DNA from: Lithospermum erythrorhizon
Lineage: Eukaryota > Streptophyta > Magnoliopsida > Boraginales > Boraginaceae
NCBI GenBank assembly: GCA_019722365.1
Contig: JADFUC010001328.1
Coordinates: forward strand, 124,001-188,000
Reading direction: 5' to 3'
DNA length: 64,000 nt
How positions within the stretch are numbered: position 1 is the stretch's first letter; every line of letters starts with the position of its first letter. The translations under genes and the position numbers were made by a program. Below are positions 34,436-46,708 of the stretch, piece after piece. Under the pieces are notes generated by a model. It was not told where the DNA came from. It ran no database searches and saw only the letters and a list, made by a program, of their open reading frames with translations.

Positions 34436-34760
34436 GTAGTATGGATCCAAAAATACAATTCATCAATGGGATAGTGGTTGATCCTTTTGACCCGATCCTT
34501 CATGATAACAATGATTATCAAACCACCATGGGCAGTTTCTATTCATTTCTTTTCAACTACCGAGGGCGAAGGGAAGAAAATATAAAGTATAGGCCCCGTG
34601 ACCCTGGATAATCGAATGTCTTGACAATTCCATGCTTTTGACAAAGCCAATTTCATACCTTGAATACTCACGAAGGATTCTTTAAGAGACAGAACTTTTG
34701 CATACACGCTAAGTTCACACTTGATATTCCTTACGCGAATCCTGCTTAGCACCGACTAAA
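34436..34760 (-). pseudogene. DUF4283 domain fragment, truncated
   Basis: The minus strand reads MKLALSKAWNCQDIRLSRVTG followed, after a frame change, by a stretch with IMKDRVKRINHYPIDELYFWI. This matches the order in plant DUF4283 proteins, which accompany LINE-type retroelements and zinc knuckles (an exon-like core 'lkRiWk..' and 'P..FWIqihglP'). The match stops just where the CACTA-like end begins at 34435, so the insertion probably cut it. Sequence continuing above 34760 is too decayed to call. Confidence 0.45.
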
Positions 34761-35689
34761 TAGGCCTCAACTCCGAATCATTAACTGGGCAATGGACTCT
34801 AATGATGGATGCATCCATATACGAGATAACAAGAAAAATAAAATAGCAATGGATAAACCTTAAAATTTGTAGTATGTGTCCGATAGACCCATACTATTTA
34901 TACTACGTAGCATAAAGTCTACTGACGAATCAATCCACACGACACAAATCCTCCCAGAATTAAAGGAGATGGCATTGTACCACGTCCTCCGGTGATCATG
35001 GGTAAGTCTGACATTAACCACCACATTTTCTTCCCAAATCGAAGTAGATCTAGCATAACATACCGTTGAATTTGAGTAAAGATCTTGTCTGAGCCAAGCA
35101 GATCCCCAAAATATAAATAAGAAACAAGGAGACCCAGGGATGATAAAAAAGAAAACCTATGGCCGACTCAAATAAGAATGCAATCACCGTTATGCAAATG
35201 CTTGATTTACTAAAAGATATGATTTGGTTAGGTATGATCTTTGAATAAAAGATTTTCCAAGGTGTGCTCTAGATTGAATCTGAAGTTTATTCTAGAGAGA
35301 AAAAAGTATAAAATCAATTATTCATTATTGATTCTTAGTCATTAGATTTATTTTGATTACATACAATCAAATATTTGTCTAGCTGGAAAATTTAGTGTCA
35401 TATGTAACACTTACTTCACAATTGATTTGGAAAATTTAGTGTCATATGTAACATATACATGAGTGATTTGGAAGCATTGGTGAAATACAGAAGGATTATG
35501 TTGAGTCAAATTTTTCACGTTGTGCCAACAATAATCAAGGCAATGGTCATCTCAAGTGTCATTGTAATGACCAACATTCATAATTCATACCAAATTATGT
35601 TCTTAATGAGATCAACTAATGTAATTGCACCAATGTAGTAGTCCAAATTGTTAATGCTAGTTATAAAACAATCACATATAAATGTTGAT
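34761..35689. other. Spacer 3' of the pectin methylesterase gene
   Basis: No gene recognised. The upper end (above about 35400) must contain the pectin methylesterase 3' untranslated region; a direct repeat of tttggaaaatttagtgtcat-like words occurs near 35380-35450. The lower end may hold the remainder of the DUF4283 retroelement. Confidence 0.4.
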
Positions 35690-38279
35690 CTAATCAGATT
35701 TTTTATGTATGAGGTCCAACTTATAGGGTATCTCAGTATAAGGCAACCAGTAATTTCCATCAATGAGGTTTCTAACACTGAAGTCCTCAGCTTGTGTACC
35801 ATTTAATTTCCCAGGTTTAGCCCAAGCAACCCTTTTCTCCATGCCAGACCCTGGACCAAAATTCATGTATTCTCCATAAAAAATCGAATCACCCGGCAGC
35901 ACCCCTATCCCCATCGTGTCCCACCCGAGAGGATTGATTATATCGTCTAAAAACGACTCCATAAACACAACAGTTGCATGATCTACCCATGGCCTCCCAA
36001 GAAATGTGCTTGATGAACTCGTATTTGAGTTGAAGTCTTGGGCAGTTTTGATGTAACAATTATGGAAAGACATTCCTGATTTTCCAATAGTGGCATTGCC
36101 TTTACTTTGTGCTGTTAAGACACCCCCTGCTCTATGGACTTTTATGTCACAATTTTGGAACACTACTGGAGCACTTCCAAATATGAAATCAACTGTCCCA
36201 AAAATGGTGCATTCTCTGAAAAATTGGTAGCCCTTGTCAACTAATAGTGTGTCTTGATAACCATTGATGTTGCACTTGTAGAAGGATGAGTAATTTGCTG
36301 AGACTTTTAGGGCTACTGCTTGTCCACCTTCTGGACCGGCTGAATTATTAAATGTGAGGTATTTTCCTATGAAGTTGCTCCCTTTTACGTCTGCATAAAA
36401 ATAAAAATAATTAGATAAATGTACTCTTGTTTCGTTCCTCATATATACATGCGCTCCTTTAATCAATAATGTATAGTTTGCTTACTAGTATAGTAGAAAC
36501 TTTAGAATAAAATCAAGTAGTATATGGTAATAAAAAACTACTCCTCCAGCCTCTCTAGTTAATAAACTTTTGATTTTTTATTAGATTTCTTAGAATTTTG
36601 ATCATTAAATATTTTTAGTTTGTATTGTATAATATGATGGAGCCTACGGTGGGTCAATTTTCACTTTCTGTGCCCCATGGCAATAAGCACACCTAACATA
36701 GGTAGATTAGGAGTCCAAATTAGATTCTCAAACTTAAAAACGAAAGAAAATCTATTTAAGTTTGGATTAAATGACAAATGTATAAGAGTGATGGACAATC
36801 AGCTTATGATACGTACCAAGAGTTGCAGAATCAAGTATTCCATAACCTTGCTTTCTAAAACTCCTGTTATCTGTAATAATTGTGACATCAGCGCCTTCAC
36901 CTATTAATGCCAAATTTTGTTTATGTTCCTCCACTGTCACATGCTCCATGTAAACTCCAGCTTTGATCTTAATCTTCCACCTTAGACGAAAAAAATTATG
37001 TTCTTAAATTTTATATATACTTAATAATCTATGACTATTACCTTATAAAAGAGCAGTTACGGTTCGTGTCTACGTATTCAATTTTAATGTAAAATAGTAG
37101 CATTCTTTAAATGTGTAATTAAGATTACGAGTGAAAAATTTAAAAAAAAGTGAACCAAAATTATTCTATACAAATAATAGGAATATTACAAAATTCGTTG
37201 AGCAAAATTGAGTGCATGTTACTAAAAAGTTAAAAATAAGCTTATATAATTGACATTAATAATTTTTTTTTGTGAGAAAATGGTACATATTAGCTAAAAT
37301 GTACCAAAAGAAGAAGAAAATATTTTATAAAATGATATAATTTGTATTTTTATCATTAATGAACCATTAATGAACAAAAAGCTTAATGAACCGTAACTTT
37401 CCACTTAACATATACTACGTACTATATATGTATGTGTAATAATATTATATTTATTAGTTTATCATCCGGAATGATATTATTTGACAATTAATTACGGAGT
37501 ATTAAACAATAATAACATTGTTCTTATTGGAAGAAACTTTTATATTCTTAGTACTTACCATTTCGACATTAAAATATCACATAAAATGGTTAGTTAGTTT
37601 AGAATTTAAGCACTGTAATAACTTTTTAACTACTTGAAAAATATTCAAATAATATGTAAGTTGATCTGATAAAGTTATTTAAAAGATCGTACGTACTATG
37701 AGAGCAAAAGAAACAACAAGAAGCTAATTAAGTACCTAGTGGGACTTTGATTTGGTGCAGCTTCAACGGCATGGGATATGGTAGTGTAATCTCCAGAGCC
37801 ATCTTGAGCAACAATTGCATGGAACTCCTTTTCCGCATCAATAAAAGCAAAAAATAAAATAAACATAATAGAGACTTTGATGACTATTTCCTGTAAAAAG
37901 TATTGAGCTCATATATTAAGAATATACAGTATGATATATATATATCATGATGAATGTACTTATATGAAGAAATGAATCAATATTGATATGTATTTTCTCG
38001 TGTTGAATTGTCTAACACGATTTATGTGTCCATGTACCATATATACATCTATGCATCAATTATAAAATAATAAGTGACTATATATTTTAATATTGAATTT
38101 GATAGAAAGTAAGTCAAGTCAAAATCAATTATCTTTTTCTAACATAATGACATGTATTTCAGACAGATTGATAAAATTTGTGTCGCATGTTGTCAAAGAA
38201 TGATATTTTATGTTTTAAAATTGAGTATAATTAAGAATATGGAAGAGTTCTAAATGATGCATACCTTAATTTCCATCAT
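35690..38279 (-). CDS. Pectin methylesterase (pectinesterase), four exons, complete
   Basis: Exons on the minus strand: 38279-38265, 37890-37736, 36980-36817 and 36390-35690; all introns are GT..AG and the joined frame gives 344 residues. The N terminus is a signal peptide (VSIMFILFFAFIDA), followed directly by the catalytic domain (HAIVAQDGSGDYTTI), so the PMEI-like pro-region of group 2 enzymes is absent. Family motifs: GVYME (65-69), QAVAL (135-139), QDTL with catalytic Asp158, DFIFG with catalytic Asp179, LGRPW with Arg244. The enzyme removes methyl esters from homogalacturonan in the cell wall, releasing methanol and stiffening or priming the pectin for degradation. The usual QDTLY is QDTLL here, and QAVALR is QAVALK; these are tolerated positions in my judgement. 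The very short first exon (MMEIK) is inferred from ATG and donor; an alternative start is the Met inside exon 2, which would spoil the signal peptide. Confidence 0.88.
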
Positions 38280-38350
38280 TTGGAGAAATTCAGAAGATGT
38301 TATTACTACTACTTGTAAGGACAGGTGAAGGCAGGGTTTGATCTTGACTA

Positions 38351-38360
38351 CTTATATAGA
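38351..38360 (-). promoter_or_regulatory. TATA box of the pectin methylesterase gene
   Basis: The minus strand reads TCTATATAAG about 75 nt upstream of the first ATG (38279), a good core-promoter match and spacing for a short leader. Confidence 0.6.
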
Positions 38361-38399
38361 GTTCTAGGAATATAGAAGAATTCATTTATTTATTTTATT

Positions 38400-39700
38400 T
38401 AAACGTGTCTAAGGCTATTTAAATGTGTTGTACATACTAGAATACTACATGCATAGAGGTTGGAGAGCAATGAAGTTGTTGTAGTATACTAGAGAGTGGA
38501 GCCTGGAGGGCAAATAAAATTTCATTGCTTCACCAATTAGCTAGGCAATTCCTCTTTCAGTACTAGTATATTCCCTCATTCACCTACATATTCTATATAT
38601 GTCAAGTGTTCCAAATCTTAACGAAATAAATATATTTGGTTCACTAATCGACATACTCTAGTATATTGTTATCTCTCGTTCTCAATTTGATTATCTTACG
38701 TCTTAATTCTTGCAAACTTAGCTTATCTCCAAAATAAATTGTGAAAGAAGATATAGGAGTATTTTAATCGCATTAAATTCTAAATTTGCCATTATGGTTC
38801 TTGCGTTAATTATATTGATTGGGACATCAGGACATGCATGCATGCAAATAAAATTAATTTCCCTATAGATAGGCATAACTAGTAAAATTACTATGTTTTC
38901 ATTTCTCAAGATAAATAATTGATCAATTGACCATTAATTTCTTTTTATATATTATATAAAATAGATATTATTAAATTTGTTTATTAAAAATGTTTTGTAA
39001 TATTAATTTATTGTAAATTTTTATAGTATAAACAAGATTTTTTTATAATAAAAGTATAGAAAGAGAAGATGTCAGTAATTTAGTTGGATGGATTACGCAT
39101 TGTAGACAGAATATAAATGTAAAGAGTCATTAGATGATACTTGAGGTAACTTCTAACAAACACGGCTAGTCGGCTACTGAATACTGATGCATCTCTTTGC
39201 AGATTTTGAAGATATTTCAATTTTTTAACAGATTTTTAGCTTAAAAGTTGAGAGAATTAAATAGGCTAAATTTTTATATTATAGGCTAAATTTTATATTA
39301 TCCCCCTAAAGAAAATTGTAGTACTCCGTATATGTCAAATACGGACTCACATTCTACATCAGTCATTTGCGTACCCAACAATAGTTATATATCAATTACC
39401 CCATGCCGTCAACTTTTGGAATTAAATTTAACGAAAATCAATTTTAACAACAAAATAGAATTTTTCTACAGGATTTTTCACACATTGAAGTTTTGCGGTA
39501 CATCATCAATTAAATTGAAACGATTACCAGTTCAACTCTAGGATTTGAGATTGACACCTTAGAAAACTAAATCACTCGCAAGATGATAACCTCGTTTACT
39601 TTATAGGACAGATTAAGAAGAGCTGGAAGTTCATTGAGAAGCAGATTAACACAAATATAACTAAACACTACTCGGTAAAACATTATTGCAAACAAGGATA
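38400..39700. other. Intergenic DNA between pectin methylesterase and NOP10
   Basis: It contains the upstream region of the pectin methylesterase (top of the minus strand) and, near 39700-39800, the NOP10 3' untranslated region. No repeats or further genes recognised. Confidence 0.4.
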
Positions 39701-39803
39701 AGTTTTACATTATCAAACTGAATTCATTCCCAAATCTAAGACATGGTGTTTACCCAGGCGAGGCAACATACTTTTAAACTCGAATACCATCAGGGTTTCA
39801 TGT

Positions 39804-40884
39804 TTAGTACTTGAGAGGAGATTGTTGAGTCGGTAGCAAGCCAAATCGCTTCTTCAGAAGAAACCTCTGTCTCGAGTATTTGTCATCTGGAGAGAATCGA
39901 GCTGCAAAACGATGATATGAAACGTCAACACCACAAATTTCGAACTTGTCAGCTTATGAAACAGTGAGCAGACACAACACGCCATTCAAATTTTCTCTAC
40001 TTCAATTTACATATCTATTCGAAACAGAGATCACTGATGCAGTATGGCTGAACAAACAAACATCGCGAAAATTTACCTGGATGAGCAGATTGTGTTGCCA
40101 ACCCTACTGGTGACTCTTTCTGCACATAGTGAATCACAAGTAAATTAAGTTCATAACACATATATAATCATTATCTTCATACATTTACGGGTGGAATCCC
40201 CATATATAAATGAGTTTGGAAGATGCATTATCAAATCGAACATTAACCTTCAATACTGTCCCGAAATAGCTCAGATGTCCTCATACAATAGCATCAAACA
40301 AATGCCATCATGGCAACATATACATATGTATTGATGATATAAAGCTATGGTAATTCATCACCTATCCACGATCATTATGCTTTCATTAATACAATACTAC
40401 TCGAGTATCGAGTCAACTTACTCGATTCATTTCAAAAAGATCGTCAAGTTGATAATTTTAATGGATGTCAAATATGTATAAGTTGTATAATACTCCATAC
40501 TTAGTAAAGAATAAATCAATAGATAGCATTTCAACTGTATTTTACTATTAATATGATTAATTTGATTCAAACCAACGTTATGAGCGTCCATTAAGTTATA
40601 AAATTTGTTAATTTTCAGGTCGTTTGAGCCTAAACCACTATTAAAAGTCAAAATTACACTTAACAGAAACGATATGTATGACAAATGACTTATTAGGTAG
40701 TTTAGATATTACATGGCGTTTAGGTAAACTCAGTTATATAATAAAAACCAAAAATTAGCACAAACTAAGGAAAAAACTATAAAGAAAAATAATTTGATTG
40801 GATAAATTAAGTAAAATAAAGTATGAATACCTTGGTGGTATAAACCTTGTCACCGTTTTCGTTTATGTAGAATTGTAGATACAT
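39804..40884 (-). CDS. NOP10: NOP10, H/ACA snoRNP subunit 3
   Basis: Three exons on the minus strand: 40884-40831 ([18 protein letters not shown]), 40119-40077 ([14 protein letters not shown]) and 39901-39804 ([20 protein letters not shown] and on to TQQSPLKY, stop). Together they give exactly 64 residues, the usual length of eukaryotic NOP10, and the sequence matches the family from end to end. All introns are GT..AG; the large first intron is 711 nt and the second 175 nt. NOP10 binds the dyskerin homologue in nucleolar H/ACA particles that direct rRNA pseudouridylation and pre-rRNA processing. Because the protein is so short, this gene is easily missed. The start is fixed by the conserved MYLQFY. 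Confidence 0.96.
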
Positions 40885-40962
40885 TTTTGCTACACGCTTG
40901 AGTTTTTCGACTGCCAAATTAATAATATGCTTTTTATTTAGGAGGAATATAATTAGAATTAC

Positions 40963-40970
40963 TAGGGTTT
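40963..40970 (-). promoter_or_regulatory. Telo-box (AAACCCTA) upstream of NOP10
   Basis: The minus strand carries AAACCCTA 79 nt above the start codon. Telo-boxes are frequent in plant promoters of ribosome-biogenesis genes and act together with site II elements. Confidence 0.7.
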
Positions 40971-40982
40971 GATTCGGTTGAG

Positions 40983-40988
40983 TGGGCC
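40983..40988 (-). promoter_or_regulatory. Site II-type element (TGGGCC) upstream of NOP10
   Basis: TGGGCC lies 13 nt beyond the telo-box. Paired site II and telo-box motifs mark genes co-regulated with ribosomal proteins in dividing plant cells (TCP factors are the known binders). Confidence 0.6.
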
Positions 40989-40999
40989 GAGTTCAAAAG

Positions 41000-43900
41000 G
41001 CCATTTCATATTTGCTAATGCGATTTGAGCCACTTGGGGTCTTGGGCTATTCATTGTTGCTCTGCCTTACTATGCTGGTATTCTTGTGCAATCTTGTTTT
41101 GGGGTAAAATATTTATTTTCTTTTCTGTTGTAAGTGTAGTAGTTACGAGAAATTATCTTTCAGGTGAAAATAATCATTTTAAGTCTTAAAAAACACTATT
41201 TGGGTGTGTGTATATTGGATCCCACTAGCATGGTTTCGCATGAAGCCGCATATTCGGGTTTCGGTTCGGTCTGTCGGTTTCTCACTCAATCTCGTTTTTT
41301 CGGTGGGGTGCAAATCGGTTTCGATTGTAAATTCGACTTTCGAGATTGTAGATACAAAGTGCTTCCGTATTCATTAATCGACATCTATAGATACAAGCTG
41401 TCAATAATTAAGGACTAGTTGTACACTATTGGTAATTTTACTAAAGATTAAATAACAAAAAATTAAAAAAATAATTTACTTTTACTTATTTAGTGAGAGA
41501 AATATGCGGTTTCAAAATTTTTGGTGTAGATGCGCTCAACGGGTGATTTAACAGTACATGGATATCTTGTGACTTGTTGTTCAATTACATTTAAATTGAC
41601 CATACTAATATGATTTTATTAGAAAGTAATTATTGGCAAGTCCCAATGTAAATTCTGATCGATATAAATACCAATATTATGAATAATTAAATATTTATTT
41701 GAAAAATATAATAAATTTAAAAATAAATTAAATAAAAATGATCGGTGCGATTCGGTTTAGGGTAAAACCACAAACCACAAAAAAGTTTCAGTTTTGAAAT
41801 TATTCAAACCTCATCGGTTTCGGTTTGAAAAAAATCGAGCAGAATGGGTTCGAATGTCGGTGCGATTAGGTTTTTTCGATATAGTCATCCCTAGTTATAC
41901 GGTTATACCTAGTGGTGTTGTTTCATCCTGTAAGGTTATCGGTCTGGTTTGGGAAATACTCAAAATGGATAACAAAATACCCCAAATGGAACCAAAATGC
42001 CATTCGGCCAGTATCCAAAAGAGTGGGATCGAAATACTCCACCCCAACATGAGACCCACTACCTAAAATGGGATAGAAAATACGGGCCAGAAATATCAGC
42101 GTGCTGTCGATGCAGTGGTATGCCCCAGATACTTGGGTGAGGACTGAGAACCATACCGTAATAATAGATTGGGGTCCTTTTAGGTCCCATTTTTTTACCT
42201 CGAGACCGATAATAGCACTAGACTTATACCCTATCATAGAGTAGGAAATCTCGATACACGGTCTGAAAAACCTAACCCAATTACTTGCTAGGTTGACTAT
42301 AGATCAAAGTCGGACTCGAGCATAACACATATTGTTAAATCTTAAAAATCCCCAGTAATTATCCGACATTAAAATGCGTCCATTTGATGCTCGTTAAAAC
42401 CAGACTCGTTTTTAGCTTTTGACATAATGTACTCTTGTACCAAAGCCTATTCTTTGGTCTTCTTCGACTCGATATAAATGCTTGAATCGAGTTTATTTCG
42501 AGTAAAAAATTGATTGATCTTCGAAGCTTAGTGAGTAATTCTACATTTCGATATAGGTATTGCTTTTGATAAATTCTGTAACCGTCAGGCATTTCGATAA
42601 CTTTCACCAATCTCCTTAAAAGATATCCAATGTTCAATTTGTTCAGTTTACTTTTTACTTTTTAAATTTTCAATTCAAATGTTTTTAATACATGAGTAAC
42701 ATTTGAAGAAAAACACAGTACATCAATTTCGTCCTATTTTAGTACTAACATATCAATTATAATTTTAATCAATGTTTAGTGTGTGAAGTAAGACGGTTAA
42801 GTTTTTTAGTACTGACAATTAAAAATAATTTGACCCACATCTGTGACACTAGTCAATTTACTTAACTGATTTTCAACACCTTTAGTCGAATTGATTGGCC
42901 TCCCACACTATCTTAATATGATTGAAATCCAGGTTGCCAGACTCTTCATCCCATGTGTCGTCTGAGTTTCTGTATCATTAGGGAATCAAGGCAATTAAAT
43001 TGACAACATTAGAACTCAATTATCAGACCTTCACAGTTAATTGTATCAAGAATGTTCCAGTGGTGACTTGGTGACAACGCATTATCCATTCAAGGCAAAT
43101 ACTATATAGTAGAGGACCATAGTAAACATATTATTTGCCCTTCATGTTCATATAAGAGAACGAAATTTGTTAATATAAACAAATTTTATTTTAATATTCT
43201 AATAAAATAATAAATAAATTGTTTGGTTGGCTTAGCTTGTCTAGTTACAAAATGTATGTTGTCATTGACACCATAAAATTCACCATGGAGTTTTGTTGAG
43301 GTTGTTTTCCTTAGTTGCATCATGTGTAACATTGCTCTAGTACTCTTAATAACAATTATAAAACCCTCTCGTAGTCGGTCGTTTGTATAATTTCGAATTT
43401 AAATTTATCTACAATTGTGACATGTCTAATATATTGTTATTATCAAGAATTATTCACGTACTACATCATCGAAAGTAGATACATTACTTTGCAACTTAAG
43501 GAGAACTTATCACCTACTCCCTAGTCCCTTCATCATAAAAGCTTAAAACATAGACAATCTCATAATGAAATTAGTAATAATCATAGCATCAAATTGGAAA
43601 AAGATTGTAAAGATTGAATTAAATTCAGTTAGCATGTAGGTGTCATTGAAAAATTAGGGAATAGTTCATTCTTATATAGCTGCATCTTGGCTAAAACTAT
43701 CTAGGTGGTTTTAATATGTAATTTGTTCTTTGAACTTTATGAAATTGTGATTTACCTATACATTATGAGTGTGGTGCTTACGATTAAATGAATTTCTACA
43801 GCACTATGGCAAATTGACAGACAATAAGCTCCCCCTCTCATGATACCCATCCGAATTATCTTTTTGCGTCGTATCATGGCGATTATATTAATGTTGGACG

Positions 43901-44560
43901 TCGAGTGTTAATCGGAAGTGTGCGTCCCTCTTTATTTTGCAGGTTCTCTTTAGACCGGGCAAAACTTTAAATGACCTATCATTGAAGGCCACGTCATCAA
44001 CGGGGTTACTAAAATTTTCATACTTTATCACAATGAACTTTGGCAAACATAAAAGCTAATTGGCAAGCAAAAAAGTTATAAAAAATGAAAGCTTTTGAAA
44101 AAGCTAAAAGATAAGCTATCAACATTTTTTGCTAAAGTAGATGCCATAGAACAAGTAAATGCAAGTGACATTTAGTTAAGTGGTGCTTCAATAGATAACA
44201 CCCAAATGAAAATGTAAGTTCTAGTCCGCATGAACTTTTATCTCTGGATGGGATTGAATTTGAAATCCCCACTTTTAATATCTTAAAGTCAAAGTTGTTG
44301 TAAATGTTGGAGTAATTGGTAATAGTTCATGTCAAAATATAAATATTCATAAAGGTCAGAATAGATGATTTCAATTGTTGTTGTAATTGCTAATAGTTTA
44401 TGTCAAAACGTAACTATTTATAAAATCCAGAATATAACATTTCAATTTGATATGAACTTTAACATATATATATGTAATGCATTAGGCCTAAACTATAACT
44501 GTTTTTTTATATAGATAATGCATAATATTAATTAAACGGAATTGGTCCATAGTCATGAAG
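41000..44560. other. Intergenic DNA with possible hAT-type MITE fragments
   Basis: At 41240-41895 there are repeated ttcggtttcggtt words and an edge reading tagtcatccctag, whose complement starts CTAGGGATG as in some hAT termini; a matching left end was not found. 41930-42240 has further patches of the same style. From 42650 to 44560 I see nothing but AT-rich spacer. Confidence 0.35.
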
Positions 44561-44599
44561 ACTAGTAGAGTTCATAGTACATGAAACAGAATTAAACAA

Positions 44600-45782
44600 T
44601 CTAATAACGATCTAATAACAATGTCTTTTCAATTCAAAGAACAACCAATACAAATTGGTAGTAAAAAAATTCACAGGTTTGCCTTTCTCCATCCTGCATG
44701 ATCTTCGTCCAGTCTTCATTTTGCTTGAATATGTAATAATTCATAAACAAAACATGTGAGAAAAGACCATCAGTAACAATAAAAACTGAATGAAATGCAA
44801 GATTTTTAGCGAGGAGCAACGCTATAAAAATAGTCTCTCCAACCGAGATCATTGACAGGTGAGAGTTGTTGAGGTTCTCTAAATTATCAACGTTGGTATG
44901 AGAGTTTATAAGAAGATGCGAGTCTTCAACTGTTGTCCAAATTCTTTTGAGAAAAACTTTAATGAGCCATTTTGAATTCTTATAATTAGATATGTCCAGG
45001 TAGATTTTTGAGTTCTTTTTATATAAAACCTTTTGCATTTGTTAGATGCAAGATGAGTAATCTTTTGAAATTGAAATGTAGTGTTCCTGTAGTTGATCCT
45101 TTGAGTGTCAATTAGAGTTTGTTGGAAAAACTCCTTCAATCTTTTAGATTTGTGTAACCACTCCAAAGGAAGCTTCCTTGCCTAGTCAATACCTCTTGAG
45201 ATACGTGGTATAGCTTTATTGAAAATGTCTTCATTTCTAGTAAATCAAGTAATCCAAAGAGAACTTCCAAAAAGAAGGAGCTCGTTGATGTTGTAAAAAA
45301 ATTAATTTTTTGAAAGAAGATGAGAGAGAATAAGTTGAATAGAAGAGAAGGGGTTCAAAAAATTAAAATTAAAATGTAAACCATTCCAAATATTTTTAAT
45401 GTATGAACATTCAAAAACCAGATGGTGGCTATTTTTCAAATGAAAAAGACAAAGACAACATGTGGTATTAATAGTATCTTTAGTTTTTTTTACTAAAAGG
45501 TAAGCCATGGAAAGTCTATTGAGAAGAAGTTTTTAGAGGAAAATTTTAATTTTTTGGGGGAAGAGGGATGACCAAAACTTGTTCCTGATATGGTTAGGTA
45601 TGAGGTGATATGTGGATGGTAAAATTGTAGTATGAGGTATTTCGGCCGAGAGTTTGGAGTAAAGATATTTGGTGCTAAAGTTTTTATTAGGCCAAACTTT
45701 GTAATCTTGATCACCTGAGGGCCTAATTTTGAGTATTTCTTTAATAACGTTAGGGGAAAAGATTGAAGAGAGCAGTTAAGTG
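44600..45782 (-). pseudogene. LINE retrotransposon remnant (end of reverse transcriptase, zf-RVT)
   Basis: On the minus strand, 45600-45310 reads RNKFWSSLFPQKIKIFL, a stop where Trp is expected, KLLLNRLSMAYLLVKK, then CCLCLFHLKNSHHLVFECSY and IKNIWNGL. This is the zinc-binding reverse-transcriptase-associated domain (zf-RVT; W..lW....P.K.k.FlWrll..rl...C..C......HlfF.C......W) found at the end of plant L1-type ORF2. The tail to 44600 is AT-rich and without clear homology. Stops and frame changes make it inactive. The upper side is cut off at 45783 by an LTR element. Confidence 0.65.
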
Positions 45783-46695
45783 TGTTGGAAATCAAAGTAT
45801 TTTGATTTTTATAATTATGTCCGTTGCGACAATTGTTGTAACAATTAAATTTCTTAGTCTTAGTTAAGTAAATTCTCAAACTAAGTGTTCAATAATAATT
45901 GTAAATTACTAAAATGGGAACTCACGATAATATAGGGGGTTATCTTAGGATTCTTAGATCTGCATGCATGTAGATATAATGTCATGTCCAATTATATTAT
46001 TATCGACTAATACTATCGAGCCCGAGAAGGTCACCAAATATCTGATGACGTTGATTTATATTTCATGTATGAAATTAAATGGTTGATAAATTAAGGAGTT
46101 GATTGAAATCAACGAGATCACGTCGAGTTTCATTGATAATGTAAAATCTGAAATTGAATAATCGAATCGATTAAATTGATATTTCTGATAATGGTTAACA
46201 AGAGAAGCTCATTAATAACTTGTTAGTTACTCACTGCGTTGACATTCGGTTGGTTGGTTTTAACGGTGAACAAATGATTAACGAGGTCATTTATTAGGCG
46301 ATATGGAGGAATATAAGGAGAAAAAATGAAAAGTATGTCGTGCTGCTTGCCATCTGCCAAGAAGCCTCCCCATCCACTCACATCCATAGCAAAATGAATT
46401 GAGCTTTTGACTTGTTTTGCTCTCAACAACAATGAGTGAGATTACAGCCGGATCGATGTGGTCAGCCCATTTCTTGGTGTGGACTAAATGGAGGCATTAT
46501 TTTTCGATGCTCGTACCCGGGGAATTCAAAAACTACGTGAAAGATTAAGTTGGGGATTTTCCGCTGCGATGTAAGTACTCGTTTCATACATATATGTATA
46601 TATGTATTTTATTGTAATTCGTTTATATACATTTATTCGATCTTGGTTGCATTTGTTTATTTTTATTATGAACAAGTTGCGTAATTTTTCCAACA
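45783..46695 (+). repeat. 5' LTR of element A
   Basis: It begins TGTTGGAAATCAAAG and ends TTTTTCCAACA, the inverted TGTTGG/CCAACA ends of copia-type LTRs. It sits inside the LINE remnant. Confidence 0.75.
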
Positions 46696-46696
46696 G

Positions 46697-46708
46697 TGGT
46701 ATCAGAGC
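46697..46708 (+). other. Primer binding site (initiator Met-tRNA)
   Basis: TGGTATCAGAGC starts one base after the LTR end. It is complementary to the 3' end of plant initiator Met-tRNA, the standard primer of many plant LTR elements. Confidence 0.88.

Noticed and set aside
41794..42237. 90- and 104-codon frames on both strands
   Set aside because: They fall in transposon-like sequence rich in cggtttcggtt words and have no recognised protein features.
44634..45166. Minus-strand frames of 134 and 86 codons
   Set aside because: Low-complexity translations within the AT-rich tail of the LINE remnant; not recognisable as genes.
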